A stretch of 64,000 bases of DNA from Isochrysis galbana (GCA_018136815.1 CM030932.1:4504287-4568286), one strand, 5' to 3'. Positions 48,208 through 62,176 are shown, counted from the first letter of the stretch. The notes: generated from the letters alone by a model not told the origin. Translations and numbers: made by a program.

Positions 48208-49584
48208 TCACCGCTGCGGCGACGACAATTCAAGACCTTGGCACGCTTGTAGGGCGTTGGCCGCAAGCTTCTGCACAAGACCCTCCTCTCGGGCATCCAC
48301 GACAAGCATATCCTGCACGTCATGCATCGTGACCTGAGTCGCGCCCGAGGGTGAGAAAGGCGTTGATGGGCTAGCTAGTGGGAAGTACCACGCCGCCTTG
48401 CCCGGCTCCCTCAAGCGCTTGCCGTCGCGCAGGTTGCTCGGATCACGGTTCCGTTGAGCATGGCACGGCACCTTGATGAAGGAGGCATAACCGTGGAATC
48501 GAGAGGCCCATGCAAGTTGATCTGACACAGAGATTGCCCATGCCTTGTGCTTCCCTCTAGCAGTCCAAGTGCCGTCGATTTCTATGCTCATCACTCGGAA
48601 GCCGCGCTGCGCAATTAGGCCTTCAAGACCAATCCAAGTCCAAGGCATATCCACATCGATTTTCAGAAAGTCGATGCGTTTCGCGCCCAGCTCCCTTCGC
48701 CACAGTGTGTCCGTGCGCATCGTTCTCAGATTATACGGGAGCGCGCTGCGCTGGTGCCGTCCTCTGACGGTGCTGTTGAACAGCTCCGCGTCGAATGAGG
48801 ACGCCGGTAGCGGCAACGATGACGGGCTCAGGCCCAGCCGCTGGCGTGTGATGCGGCACATATGGTCGGTGAAGCCCAAGCGCTCGAACCTTGCAAACTT
48901 GCCAGCGCACCACCCCAGGACGGGCTTGACGGTTTGCAACCCGGCGCAGCAATGGATGTGCTGCTCGACCACGCTATAGAAGTCTTGGACCAAGTCGTCG
49001 ACTGTTCCAATCGCCAGTGCGACGCCGCGCCGATCAACTCCTGACATGCTCGCATACGGCTGCAAGTCGTTCATGCGATGCGCCAGGTCCAACGCGAAAT
49101 CCTCGAAGATGTCGACAGCCAGCACGGTCCCAGAGTGGTTGAAGTAGTCCAGCCAGATGAGCGCGTCGCTCATATTATGTGTCCTGTCCGCTCCAGCGTG
49201 GCATCCTAGATCCACCATGTTCCTGGGCCTGTCGTTTGGCCAGATGGAGCGAAGGTCTCTGAAGAGCCGCTCCTGGGTCGTCAAGTGCCATCCCAACGCC
49301 TGCTGCTTTGCATCGAAGAGATCCGTGAGAGACGTCCTCTGCCTCCACGCAGCCACTGCGACGGAAGAGGTCGTGCTTGTCGACGGCCGCACCAGCTCTC
49401 CATGGAGCTCTCTCTGCCAGCCGTGCAGAGGGGACTCCTGGTGGAGGCTAGCGCTGAGGTAGCAGTCCATCTTCTCGGCCTCAGCAGGAGGCTGAGGGGA
49501 GGAGGCGCAGGGCACTGAGCCCAGTCTGGTGGAAAGAACGCCGGGAGAGCCAATGAGCCGTGGGTCGCCAGCCCCTCTTCTCAT
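48208..49584 (-). CDS. FkbM-type SAM-dependent methyltransferase-like protein
   Basis: A 458-residue intronless frame with an ATG at 49584. MVDLGCHAG (about residue 123) is the SAM-binding glycine loop, and VLAVDIFEDF fits the acidic end of strand 2. The block FLKIDVDMPWTWIGLEGLI with FRVMSIEID (about 307-335) matches the FkbM signature (KIDVEG...EVL...IE). FkbM enzymes O-methylate sugars or natural products, and algal genomes carry many of unknown substrate. The first 70 residues are low in conserved content, with no clear signal peptide. The segment between the two methyltransferase halves is longer than usual. The substrate cannot be inferred from neighbours. Confidence 0.7.
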   Translation of the reverse strand: MRRGAGDPRLIGSPGVLSTRLGSVPCASSPQPPAEAEKMDCYLSASLHQESPLHGWQRELHGELVRPSTSTTSSVAVAAWRQRTSLTDLFDAKQQALGWHLTTQERLFRDLRSIWPNDRPRNMVDLGCHAGADRTHNMSDALIWLDYFNHSGTVLAVDIFEDFALDLAHRMNDLQPYASMSGVDRRGVALAIGTVDDLVQDFYSVVEQHIHCCAGLQTVKPVLGWCAGKFARFERLGFTDHMCRITRQRLGLSPSSLPLPASSFDAELFNSTVRGRHQRSALPYNLRTMRTDTLWRRELGAKRIDFLKIDVDMPWTWIGLEGLIAQRGFRVMSIEIDGTWTARGKHKAWAISVSDQLAWASRFHGYASFIKVPCHAQRNRDPSNLRDGKRLREPGKAAWYFPLASPSTPFSPSGATQVTMHDVQDMLVVDAREEGLVQKLAANALQACQGLELSSPQR

Positions 49585-51244
49585 GGGGAGGAGGGGAAGG
49601 GAGGGAGGGAGGGAGGGAGAGGGAAGTGGGGGGGAAGGGGGGGAGGGGGGAGGGGGAGAAGCAGCTTGCCGTGCCTACACAACGGAGGAGTCGAGCAGAG
49701 AGTAGTATTCATGTGAATGCTCTACTTTTCATGTGTTGTAGAGAATAGGAGAGATGATAGTATGAGAGAGAGGGTGTTGTAGACAGGGAGAGCGAGCGAG
49801 GAGAGAGAAAGGAGAGGCGATGAAAAAGAAAGAAGGGGGAGAGCATATGGGGACGGAAGGGAGAGAGAGAGGAGAGAGGAGAGAGGGAACACTTTGGAGG
49901 AGAAGGAGAAGGAGAGATGGAGACCAGATAAAGCGATGGAAGAGAGAGGGGGGGGGGAAGACGCCTGTGCCCCGTGCTCGCTTGCATTGCTTACGAGGTC
50001 AGTGCCGCGGTGTTGTCGTAGTTGTAGGGGCCCAGCGCCCAGCCCGGAGGCTTTCCCTATTCCCTAGGTGGGGGGTCCGCGCCTGAATCTGATTCCTTGG
50101 TCCTTGGCCCCATGCATCCATGCATGGATAGGTCGCGTTCCGTCGAAAGTGAAAGTGGACGATCGAATTTTGAATTTAATCTTTTGTACGACTTCAGATT
50201 CATGACGAATGTGTGACCTTACAATACTACTAGTTCAGAGTTTTCGTGACAATATTACTAGTACTAGTCCAGAGTTTCGCCTTCTTCGCCGTCCTTTCAC
50301 CTGCTGCCGTCATCCCATCCATCCTTGATCCTTGGCCATTGCCTCCACTAGGCGTGAGAGATAGGACCGAAAACGAAACATGCAAAGCAAGAGAAATGGC
50401 CGGAAAGATGGAACTTAATCGTAATAGAGAAGAGAGATTCCTTCATCTTCATCACGAGGGTCGTCATGGAACATGAGAGGTGACAGTGACGGACTTCTTT
50501 AAGCTCGGTCGGAAGAAGTGCATCTTTGCGGGGGTGCGAGAGAAACCAAAATCGGGGATAGGCAGACGCTCACAGGGAGACTTGCTGGTGACTTAAGATG
50601 GTTCGAAGGTTTTTCAACTTTGGTGCGAGACGGCGGGTGGCGGCCGCGCTATCTCCCCGCACCCGCACCTGCGTCACCTGCCCACCTCTGCATAATTGAT
50701 GGGAGTCGTCGTTGACAAGCTGCATAACTGTTGGGAGCAAATGTGAAGGAAGCGGGGCGCCAATCATTCTCGGCGATGGGACGCAGGGGAGTTGCTCTTC
50801 GATCTCACGACGGAGCGCGGGGGAGTAGTTCGAATGGAAGTAGAAGGGAAACGTGAAACGTGATGCAATTTTGTGCGAACACTTTCCTCTTGGAATGTGC
50901 GGCGGTGGGGTGGTGGACGGAAGCTATTCTCCAACACCAACATACCCGTACACCGCACTCTCACTCATCCCTTCCGATCTCACTCATCCCTTCCGATCCT
51001 CCTCGTCTGCCGTCACTATGAGCTACGACATCTAATCACCTAGCACAAAATCAATCCTAAGCGAGCACTATCTAAAAACAAATCACCTACGACCTAGCAC
51101 ACCTATCCTAAAATGCCCACTCCGAGCCCCACGAGTAACGCAAGGAGCCGGAGCATGCTGCGCGCCACACAAGTGCTAAGACCTCTCAACCAAGGAGTTG
51201 CCTACCGAGCGTGTCACGCAGACTCGGTTACCATGGTCCGGAAG
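49585..51244. other. Intergenic, no gene seen
   Basis: GA-rich low complexity dominates 49590-49960. A GTCGCGTTCCGTC motif (copy f) lies at 50129-50150, next to the palindrome CCATGCATCCATGCATGG (50110-50127). Remaining sequence to 51244 has no recognisable feature. Confidence 0.45.
50129..50150 (-). repeat. GTCGCGTTCCGTC terminal motif, copy f
   Basis: AGGTCGCGTTCCGTCGAAAG, diverged beyond this core, with no MGQYF gene nearby. Confidence 0.7.
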
Positions 51245-54200
51245 TCACGAGTTCAGCGTGCCAGGTGGCCAACGCCGTGAAGCCTCACCCTCACGCGATG
51301 ATATGTGCCCCTCAGCGGCCCGGGCGATCGCGGAGATGTCATCCGTATAGAGCTCGCAGTGGGGTAGGCGGCGGCGGAAGGCTGAAATAGATGCTGCGCT
51401 CACTCGTGGACATTCCCTCACGTCGACGAGGCCGAGCATATTGCACCCCGCTGCGAGTGCTACTAAGCCCGCTCCACCAATGCGCGAGCAGCCCAAGGCC
51501 TCGAGACGACGCAGAGCGGGACAGCCCTCAGCTAGTGCCACGAGGGTGTCGTTTGTTGGTGCGCGGAGGCGATCGACACAGAGCGCTTCAAGGGGAGAGC
51601 AGTTATGGGGATGAGGGCTGTGCGACGATGTGGAAGGCACCTTCGAAGGAGTAGTAACGCAAGCGTTTTGCGCGGGCGGGCCATCGGGAATCGGTGCGCA
51701 GGCTTGAGTGCTGGAGTTGGTGCATGCGAGCCTGGTGCCGGTGCGCCTGGCAATGGCAAGAAGCCCGGCTGCACTGACACCGTGGCAACGTCCGACATTC
51801 AGCCTACGAAGGCTGGCAGCAAACTCAGCAATCGCGCACATCGAGTCGTCGGTGATTTGCCTGTGGATGATGAAAGGAGCAGCGAGGACGTCAGACGTCC
51901 ACGGTTTTGCGCGGAACCTCATGCAAAATCGGGGCGACGTCCCTCCCTTTTTCTAGAGCAATGCGTCGCCAATGACATATTGATCGTGCACGCACCGGCA
52001 GCCTGATACATCAACCTCCTCGAGCAAGTGGCATCGCACGCTCAACATAATCACGTGGCGATCATCCAAACGATCACAGTCTCCAAGTCGCAACGTGCGC
52101 GCGCCCGGGCAAAAGTGAGCCAACGAAGCGATGCCCTCATCCGACAGGGGTGCGCCCGTCATATCGAGCCCCTCGAGATCACCTCCACGAAGTCGAATCA
52201 TAGTGACAAGGCCTCGCTCGCTCATGCCCGTGCAGTCGCCTGAGTTCGAACGAGCATCGACGGACAGTTGTCAAGGGGACCACGTACCACACGGGTCAGC
52301 ATGCAAGCGCCCATGTGTCCTCGGCAACAGGCAATGAAGGAGCAAAGAGGCTAGACTCAAGCAGCTCACCCAGTCCTAGATAGCGTATTGCTGGGCAACC
52401 TCTGGCTAGTGGCCGCATCGCGGCTTCCGTGAGACGCAGAGCGCCGGACAAGTCGAGAAACGTCAAGCCCTCTAGCTGCCCTAAGGTCACGGCCACTTCG
52501 TCTCCAAGGGAAGAGATCGAGCGCAATATCAAGCGTCGGAGATATCTGCAGCCTTGACGTGGCCGTCGGTGGGCGCTTAGCATTTTGCCTCCCGCGCGTT
52601 CCACCACCACACGCTCTGCAGCTCCAAGAGCAAGGGTGCCGGCGCTAAGATCCCTTTCGCCCTGGCCACCTTCATCAAAGATATCTGTGCGTGTGCCGCA
52701 CAGAACGGCAATGCCTCGGTACGTCAGCCGGCGACACTCGCTCAGGTCGGCGCTCGTTAGCAGAGGGCAATATTTCGCGAGAAGACTGAGGGCATCGTCG
52801 GTGAGAGCAGTGCAGCGCGCAAATCCCAAATGAGTGACACGCCAAGCCCGTTGGGCGATGAGGCTCACAGAAAGATCTGACATATGTCGCGATCCGTCTA
52901 CAATCAGGGTTCGAAGTGCCGCAGCATGCGGCGCAGATCCAATGGAGCCTTCCAAGGGTAGTAGCGCCGCGATAACGTCGTCGGTCGCAGCTGAGCGTAA
53001 GTGTACGGTGCGTAGCGCGGCCAGGCCGTTGGTTTTCAGGAAGTTGAACAAGTTAATGAGCGCAGGCGTCGAAAGCACGGGTGGGTGGTGTAGGCCAGGT
53101 GGCAGGGCGAGCCCTGAGGAGAAGGCCCATGGTGCGTGCAGCTCCCGAGGCGAATGTACTACAGATACGGGAAGAGCAGCATCGAAAAATTCAATCGGCT
53201 GGTATGCATGCTGGACCCACGCTTGAAGGCGCAGTGAGGAACACGTCAAAGCACCAAGGCTCGATAATGGGAGCTGTCTTATAATATTGCGGCTGATTGA
53301 CAGGGGCAAGTCTTGCAATGGACCTCCACGCTTGGCGGACGTTGCGACGGGGGCAGCCTCGCCGGCGAGGATCTCCTTGGCTGCGACTCGTGCGGCCTGT
53401 AGGACGGCAGCCTCCTCCGCCGCAACTTGAGCTGTCTCGGCGGCGGCAGATTGCTTAGTCGCAACTCGAGCTTTCTTGGCAGTGGCTGCAATGCGAGTGG
53501 CGGTAGCGTCCTCAGCCGCGACTCGAGCTGTTGCAGAAGTGAGGGTGCCCTCAGGCACAACTCGAGCGGGCTCGAGAACAATGGCCTGTTCTACCGCGGC
53601 GATTCGAGTAGCCTCCACGGGGGCCGCCTCCTCAGTCAGGAGTCGAGAGGCCTCGGAAGAGGCAGCTTCCTGAGCCGCGACTGTGGCGACAGCGTCCTCA
53701 GCCGCAACTCGAAGTGTCTCGGCGGCAGCAGACTGTTCAGCAACGTCTCGAGCTGCTTCGGTGGCAGCAGCTTCCTCGGCTGCAATGCGAGCAAACGCAG
53801 CCTCCTCTGCCGTTACTCGAACTGCCTCGGCGGCAGCAGCCTCCTCAGCCGCCACTCGAGCTGCCTCGATGGCAAAAGCCTGTTGCGCGAGGGCGACCAC
53901 GGCGGTGGCAGCCCCCTCGGTTGCAATGCGGGCAGCACCCACGGTGACAGCTCTTTCTGCCGCGGCGAGTTCAGCAGCATCTTCAGCGGCCGCCTCCTCA
54001 GCTAGGTACCGAGCTGCCTCGGCGGCGGCAGCTTGCTTAGGCGAGACTCGAGTTGCCTCGGCGACGGCACCCTCCTCGGTGGCGATGCGAACAGCGGCAG
54101 CTTCCTTTACCGCGATTCGAGCTACCTCGGCGCCGGCTGCTTCTTTTGCCGCAATGCAAGCGGCAGCAGCTTGCTTAGTCGCAGCTCGTGTTGCGTCGGC

Positions 54201-57200
54201 GCCGGTAGCCTCCTCAGCCGAAATTCGGACTACCTCGGCAGCCGCAGCCCGTTCAGTCACGGCGGGCCAAGCTGCCTCAGCGGCGGCCGTTTCCTCAATC
54301 GCTCGAGCTGCCTCGGAGGCGGCAGCCTCCTTCGCGACGATGCGAGTAGCGGCAGCTTCCCCAACCGCAACTCGAGCTGCTTCGGCGATAGCAGCCTCCT
54401 CAGGTGAAATTCGATCTAACTCGCCAGCGGAAGCCTGTTCAGCCACGGCGGGACAAGATGCCGCGGATGCGGCCGCTTCCTCAGCCACTCGAGCAGCCTC
54501 AACAGCCAAAGTTTTATCGGCCGCAATGCGAGCGGTGGCAGCATCGTCAGCCGCAACTTCAGCTGCCTCTGCGCCGGCGGCCTCCTCCGCCGCGAGTCGA
54601 GCAGTCTTGATAGCAGCGGTCTGTTCAGCTGCGGCGACTCGAGCTGCCTCGGCAACGGCCGTCTCCTCAACCGTGACCCAGACGGCGTTCACGGGGACAG
54701 CTTCGTCGGCTGCAATGCGAGCAGTCTCGGCAATGGCAGCCTCCTCAGCCACGACATGAGCTGCCTCGGCGGCGGCATCGGCCTCAGCCAAAACATGAGC
54801 TGCCTCGGCGGCGGCAGCTTCTTCTGCCGCAAAGCAAGTTTCCTGAGCCGCGAAGCGGGCTGCCTCGGCGACGGCCGCCTCTTCAGCCGCAAAAGGAGCT
54901 GCCTCGACGCCGGTAGATGGTTGTTCTGCTGCGATTCGAGCAGCCTCAGTGCTGAACGCCTCTTTAGCCGCGGCTCGAGTTGCCTTTGCGCCGGCAGCCA
55001 ATTCAGTCGCCAACCAGGCGGCCTCAGCGGCGGCAGCTTCCTCGGTTGCAAGGCGGACAGCCTGCGCGGCGGCAGCCTGTTCTGCCGCCGCGGGCCAAGC
55101 TGCCTCGGCAGTGGCTGCCTTCGCAGCCCTCACTCGAGCTTCCTCTCCGACGCTAGACTCGTTGGTGGCGATGTTTGCAACGGCAACATCATCAGCCGTG
55201 ATTCGAGCTGCCTCGGCGCCGGCTCCTTGAATCGCCGCAATGAGAGAAGCCTCGATAGCGGCAGCATGTTCTTTGGTCTCTGAGGCGGCCGCCTCCTCAG
55301 CCACTCGTAGTGCCTCGGCGGCAGCAGATCCCTCAGCGGCGATGCTGGCGGAGGCAGTCTCCTCCGCCGCCATTCGAGCTGCCTCGGTAGCGGCTGCTTC
55401 ATTTGCCGCAATGCGAGCGGCGGCAGCTACCTCAGCCGCGGCTCGAGCCGCCTCGGCACCGGCAGCCTCCTCGGCCGATGTTCGAGCTTCCTCGGCATCC
55501 GCAGCCTCTTCTGCGACGGCGATCAAAGCTGTCTCGGCGGCGGCCGCCTCCTCAGCCACTCCAAGTGCCTCGGCGGCGGCAGACTCCTCAGCGGCGATGC
55601 TGGCGGAGGCAGTCTCCTCCGCCGCCATTCGAGCTGCCTCGGTAGCGGCTGCTTCATTTGCCGCAATGCGAGCGGCGGCAGCTACCTCAGCCACGGCTCG
55701 AGCCGCCTCGGCGCCGGCAGCCTCCTCGGCCGATGTTCGAGCTTCCTCGGCATCCGCAGCCTCTTCTGCGACGGCGATCAAAGCTGTCTCGGCGGCGGCC
55801 GCCTCCTCAGCCACTCCAAGTGCCTCGGCGGCGGCAGACTCCTCAGCGGCGATGCTGGCGGAGGCAGTCTCCTCCGCCGCCATTCGAGCTGCCTCGGTAG
55901 CGGCTGCTTCATCTGCCGCAATGCGAGCGGCAGCTACCTCAGCCGCGGCTCGAAATGCCTCGGCACCGGCAGCCTCCTCGGCCGATATTCGAGCTTCCTC
56001 GGCATCCGCAGCCTCTTCTGCGACGGCGATCAAAGCTGTCTCGGCGGCGGCCGCCTCCTCAGCCACCCGAAGTGCCTCGGCGGCGGCAGACTCCTCGGCG
56101 CCGATGTTAGCAACGGTAATTTCCTCAGCCGCAGTTCGAGCTAACTCGGCCGTTGCAGCTTCCTCAGCCGCAACTCGAGCTGCCTCGGCGCCGGCAGCCT
56201 CCTCAGCTATAGTTCGAACTTCCTCCGCAGCCGCAGCCTGCACAGCAACGAATCTCCATGCCTCCTCGATTGCGGCCGCCTCCTTGGCCACTCGTGCTGC
56301 CTCGGCGTCCGCGACTTCGTCAGCCGAGACTCGAGCTGGCTCAATGGCGGGAGACCCCTCGGCGGCGATCCTGGCGGAGGCAATTTCTTCCGGCGCCATT
56401 CGAGTTGCTTTTGTGGCGGCTGCTTCATATGCCGCAATGCGAGGTGCTACTCGAGCTGCCCTTGCTCCCGCAGCCTCAGAAGCCGAAACTAGAATTTCCT
56501 CGGCAGCGGCAGCCTCTTCAGCAATGACGTTCCAAGCTGCATCGGCGGCGGCCACCACCTCGGCCACTCGAGATGCCTCGGCGTCGGCGACTTTGTCAGC
56601 CGCGGCTCGGGCTGCCTCGGCGGCCGCAGACTCCTCGACGGCGGCCACAGCGGAAGCTTCCTCAGCCACGATTCGAGCTGCCTCAGCGGCGTCCGCTGCA
56701 ATGCGAGCAGCCGCGATGGCGGCGGCCTCTTGTGCCGTCTCGGTGGCGGCAGCCTCCTCAGCTGAAATGCGAGCTTCATCGGCAGCAGCAGTATGTACAG
56801 CCACGGCACCCCAAGTTGACTTGGCGGCGGCCGCGTCATCAGCCGCAGCTTCCTCGGCGGCGGTGGGCTCCTCAGCCGTGACACGAGCTTCCTCCACGGC
56901 GCTGTAAGTTGCCTCGGTATCGGCCGCCGCCGGGGCCATTCGAGCCGCCTTGGCGGCGGCAGGATCCCCAGCCCCGACTCGAGCAGCCTCGGCGGTAGCT
57001 ACTTCCTTAGCCGTGACCACGACGGCGTTAGGAGCGATAGCTTCGTCGACTGCAATGCGAGTAGCCTCGGCAGTGACAACCTCCCCCGCCACGACATATG
57101 CAACCTCGGCGGCGGCAGCTTTTGCATCCTCGACTTGAGCTGCCTCGGTGGTGCCGACTTGTTCTGCCGTGGCGACCCAAGCTGCCTCCGCGGCGGCGAC

Positions 57201-60200
57201 CTCCTCAGCCACGACTCGAGATATCTCGGCGGCGGCTTCTCCCTCAGCCGCGATTCGGGCGGCCCCGGCGGCGGCAGCCTGCTTAGTCGCGACTCGACAT
57301 GCCTCGAGGACGGCAGACTTCTCCGCAGCAACTCGAGCTGTCTCCATGGGAGCAACCCATTTTGCGGCGACCCGGGCGGTCTCGGCGGCGGGAGCTTTCG
57401 CGGCTGCAATGCGGGCTTCCTCAGCTGCAATGCGCGAAGCTTCAAGGGAGACAGCTTCCCCAAGCACGAGTCGAGCTGCGTCGAGGGCGGCCGCCCGTGC
57501 CTCCTCAACCGCGTCCCAGGTGGCCTCACCGGCGGCTGCTTGGCCGGCTAAAATGCGTCCAGCCTCGACGGCTGCAATTTCTTCAGCCACGACGCGCGCT
57601 GCCTTAGCGGAGGCCGCCTCCTCGGCCACGAGTCGAGCTGCTTTGTGAGCGACAGCTTGTTCCGCCGCGAAAATTCGAGCAGCCTCGGCGTCAGCAGCTT
57701 CCTCGGGTGGAATGCAAGCAGCATCGGCGGCGGCAGCCTCATCGGCTGCAATTCGAGCAGCATCGGCGGCGGCAGAGGTAGCCTCCTCAGCCGCGACTTG
57801 AGCGGCCTCGGCGTCTGTCTCATCAGGCGCAACCTGCGTTGCTTCAACAAAGTCGCTCTTCTCAGGCACCATAGGAGCTGTGTCAACGGCGGCAGCCGCT
57901 TCAACGGCGACTCCAGCTGCCTCAGGGGAAGTTTCCTCGGCCTCAATGCCGGTGGTCTCGGCGATAACAACCTCTTCTTCCGTGGTATGGGCTAACTCGG
58001 CGATGGTGGTATCATCGTGCCCCAAGCGGGCAACCTTTGTGGCGGGAGCTTCCTCTGGCGCGAGATGGGCAAAATCAACAGCGGCATTTTTCTTTGTTGC
58101 AAAATCGAAAGCCTCCTCAGCGGCAGCTCCCTCAGTCACAACTCGAGGAGCTTCCCTGGCCGCAGGGTCTCGGGCCTGAATCATGGCAGACATGCCGGCC
58201 GCAGCCTGCTTCGCCGTGATGCGAGCGGCTTCGGCAACATCCTCCCCGTCCGCCGCAATGCGCGCAGCTTCAGCGCTAGCGGCCTTCTGCACCTCGGCGG
58301 CGACCGCCTCCTTAGCCACCACGTGCGCTACCTCCTCGGCGGCAGCCCTATTCACCGCAATCCGGACGCTTCCGACTTTCTCGGGAATGATCGCATTAGG
58401 AATGATCGAATTTCTTCCAGCCGTTTGCGCCGCTTGCGCGGTCGTAGCGTCCTTTGTCGTGATTCGTGTTACCTCGGTGGTGGGCAGTTCCTCCGCGGCG
58501 ATCCGAGCTACCGCGCAGAAAGCATCCTCTGTTGCTGGAATACGAGCTGTCTCGCCGGATGAAGCCTCCACAGCCGCTACTCGAGTTGTTTGGGGGGCCG
58601 CCGCCTCTTCAGCCGCGTTTCGAGCTGCCTCATGGGCGGTGTTTTCATCGACAACATTCCATGCTATCTTGGTAGCAACCTTTTCCTTAGGATCGATCCC
58701 GAGCACGTCGGCAACGGCAGCTTCCGCAGCCGCTACCCGGACTACCTGAGCAACGCATGCGACCGCTTCTCCTATTTGCGCCGCTGCTCCTGCTGCAGCT
58801 TTGTCAATTAAGTCATGGGCTGCCTTGGTGGCAACAACTTCATGAGGAGCTACGCGCGCCGATTTCGCTGTAGCTGCCTCCTCGGCCACCTCCCGAGTGT
58901 CACGACGCACCATTTCGTGGGCCATCTTCCCCGCTACCTCTTCGGCCACCTCCGTAGTGGTACGAGCCACCATTTCGCCAACAGTTTCTCCCTTGTCTGC
59001 GGGCTGTGCTGGTTCGGCGTCGCTCGTCTTCACAATACCATTACAAGCTGCCTTGGTGGCTAAAGCCGGTTGCGCTACAAGTTGAAGTCCTATGGCGACA
59101 GCCCCTTGACTTGCTTCTCTGGTTGACTCGCAAGCTTCATCCGTTGCGGCGCATGCATCCATCCCTCTCTCCAGCGTCTGGAATCCAGAATCTGCTCCAC
59201 TCAGTCCAAGCTTGCCCATGTGGCCCTTGATCACAGCTCCCGGATATGCATCGTCAATTTTCGTGGAATGCGAGCCTCGTATCATGTCTCGTCCACAGGT
59301 GGGGTTCATTGTCACGTCGCTCCCATCGCATGAGCTTGCAACAAGCGCTTCAAAGCCAAGATTCCATGTGGCCCCTCTATGAGCGGTGGCATCCATTGAC
59401 GATTGCTCCCCCTCAAATGTCTGCCTGCAACCAAGGATGGTGTTGTCCACTTTCCGGTGCATCATCACCACTCCTTGCAGAGCCAAACCCGCTTGTTCTG
59501 AAGACGATTGCCCAGACTCAAAGTGCTGCATCTGAGGTGCCCCGTCACTTCTTCGAAGTCCATCACTGCAAGCCGCTCTATCAAAAAGGCCAAGCTTCCA
59601 ACCCAAGGGTCGCCTATCTGCCTCCTCAGCCGACGTCGAACCGACGCCGATGCTCGAAGAGCCAGGTTCGGACCCATTGGGTGCAACTCGTGGACAGCTC
59701 GCTGCATCTTGAAGCTGCGGCAAAGCCTTCTCTGCTGCCTTTAGAGGCAGGCAAGATGATGCCGCAGTGTCCCCGAAGAAGCCACTACCCGTGGAGGCTG
59801 AGCCACTAAACGTCCCAGAGCTCGAGATGGCTGCCGACACTTTCGTGCAGACAGTTGCAGAGCTCAAGGAGGGGGGCTTCCGTATCCTCTCCTCATCACC
59901 GCTGCACAAACATGAAATAAGATTCTGCGGCGAGGGGGCATCGTGCGGTTGGCGCGATGCCTCGCGCCCGGTATCGCTGGCAGCCTCTTGCCAAGCGTAG
60001 GATGGTGCATCCCTCCCTCTCTCCGTGTGCAGCGCTTCCTTCTGTTCTCTCCCCGCATAAACCTGTTGTTCCTCCTCTCTCGCCACGTCGAGCTCTTCCC
60101 TCTCGTCTCCGGCAACCTTGAGCAGCTCCACCCCTACTTTCACTCTGCTGGCTGCTCTTTCTCTCTCTCGCGCCGTGTGGAGCGCTCCCTCCCTCGCTCT

Positions 60201-60341
60201 GTCCACCGCTGAGTGAGCGATGGACAGCGCCGCCTCCGCCGCAGCCCACAAGCTCTCTGTCGCGTGAACCGCGAGCTCTGAATCATCAAACCCGCACTCA
60301 GTGGCCCAGTTGGCGCCCAGAGCCAGCGCCAGACTGTCCAT
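51245..60341 (-). CDS. Giant F-box/leucine-rich-repeat protein with about 1,880-residue Ala/Glu repeat domain
   Basis: Exons 60341-52370, 52239-51996 and 51860-51245 (donors GTGAGC and GTGCGT) sum to 8832 nt, about 2943 residues. Residues 1-450 are Ser/Glu-rich and unrecognised. Residues about 450-2330 are a degenerate repeat of roughly 13 residues (EAARxAAEEAAAA), predicted to be a very long charged helix; three nearly identical 255-bp (85-residue) units lie within it. Then an F-box (LQDLPLSISRNIIRQLPLSS, about 2338-2380) and FBXL/AMN1-type LRRs (LRTLIVDGSRHMSDLSVSLI, VTHLGFARCTALTDDALSLL, LLTSADLSECRRLTYRG, GARTLRLGDCDRLDDRH, LRRLEALGCSRIGGAGL). F-box proteins link substrates to SCF ubiquitin ligases. 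Splicing restores LRR spacing at both junctions. An extra intron inside the last exon (about 51600-51720) is possible. The repeat domain is unusual for an F-box protein. Confidence 0.8.
55341..56105 (-). repeat. 255-bp higher-order tandem repeat within the F-box/LRR gene
   Basis: Near-identical units start at 55341, 55596 and 55851 (landmark GATGCTGGCGGAGGC). The 255-bp period is 85 codons, so copy-number change preserves the frame. Confidence 0.9.
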
Positions 60342-60411
60342 CCGCCCGGGGGGAGGGGCGGGGGGGGGAGGGAGGGAGAGGGGCGGTGGGAGGGAGGGGA
60401 GGATGAGAGAG

Positions 60412-61799
<1,388 letters not shown>

Positions 61800-62173
61800 C
61801 ACGTCCTCCCAGATGGCCGGCGGAGCGGCTCAAGGGGGCAGTGGAGGCTGGGGCTTGGCCCTTGGCCCCCCCCGCCTCCGCCTCCCCGCCTCCCCCTTGC
61901 TCGCCCCGCCGGCCCCGCCGGCCGTCCTGGCTCTCTGTGCCAGTCTGTGGCTCAGGGCTCAGGGTGGGAGTCAGCACGATGGGATGTGGGACTGGGCGTT
62001 GGAGTGCGAGGCACGCTGCGCGGTCTGGGAGTATTTGGCTGAGAATGTTGAGTGCTCTGCACATGCCAAATGGCATGGGGTGAGGTCGACTGACAAGCCC
62101 CCCCGGAGGGGCGTTAGTGCTCGAGGGGAGGGGCGCGAGGCACCCCCCATGACCCCTACTCTAAGAGTAGGTT
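61800..62173 (-). mobile_element. Element A-related copy with a variant head
   Basis: On the minus strand it starts AACCTACTCTTAGAGTAGGG (arms CCTACTCT/AGAGTAGG, perfectly paired) followed by GTCATGGGGGGTGCCTCGCG. The distal part shares the AGGGGGCAGTGGAGGCTGGG block with other A copies. The head arms differ from element A proper by compensating changes. Confidence 0.65.
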
Positions 62174-62176
62174 GTT

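Noticed and set aside
53427-58749. Several long plus-strand frames opposite the F-box/LRR gene
   Set aside because: They are antisense readings of the Ala/Glu repeat, whose GC-rich codons leave few stops. The minus frame carries the F-box and LRRs.
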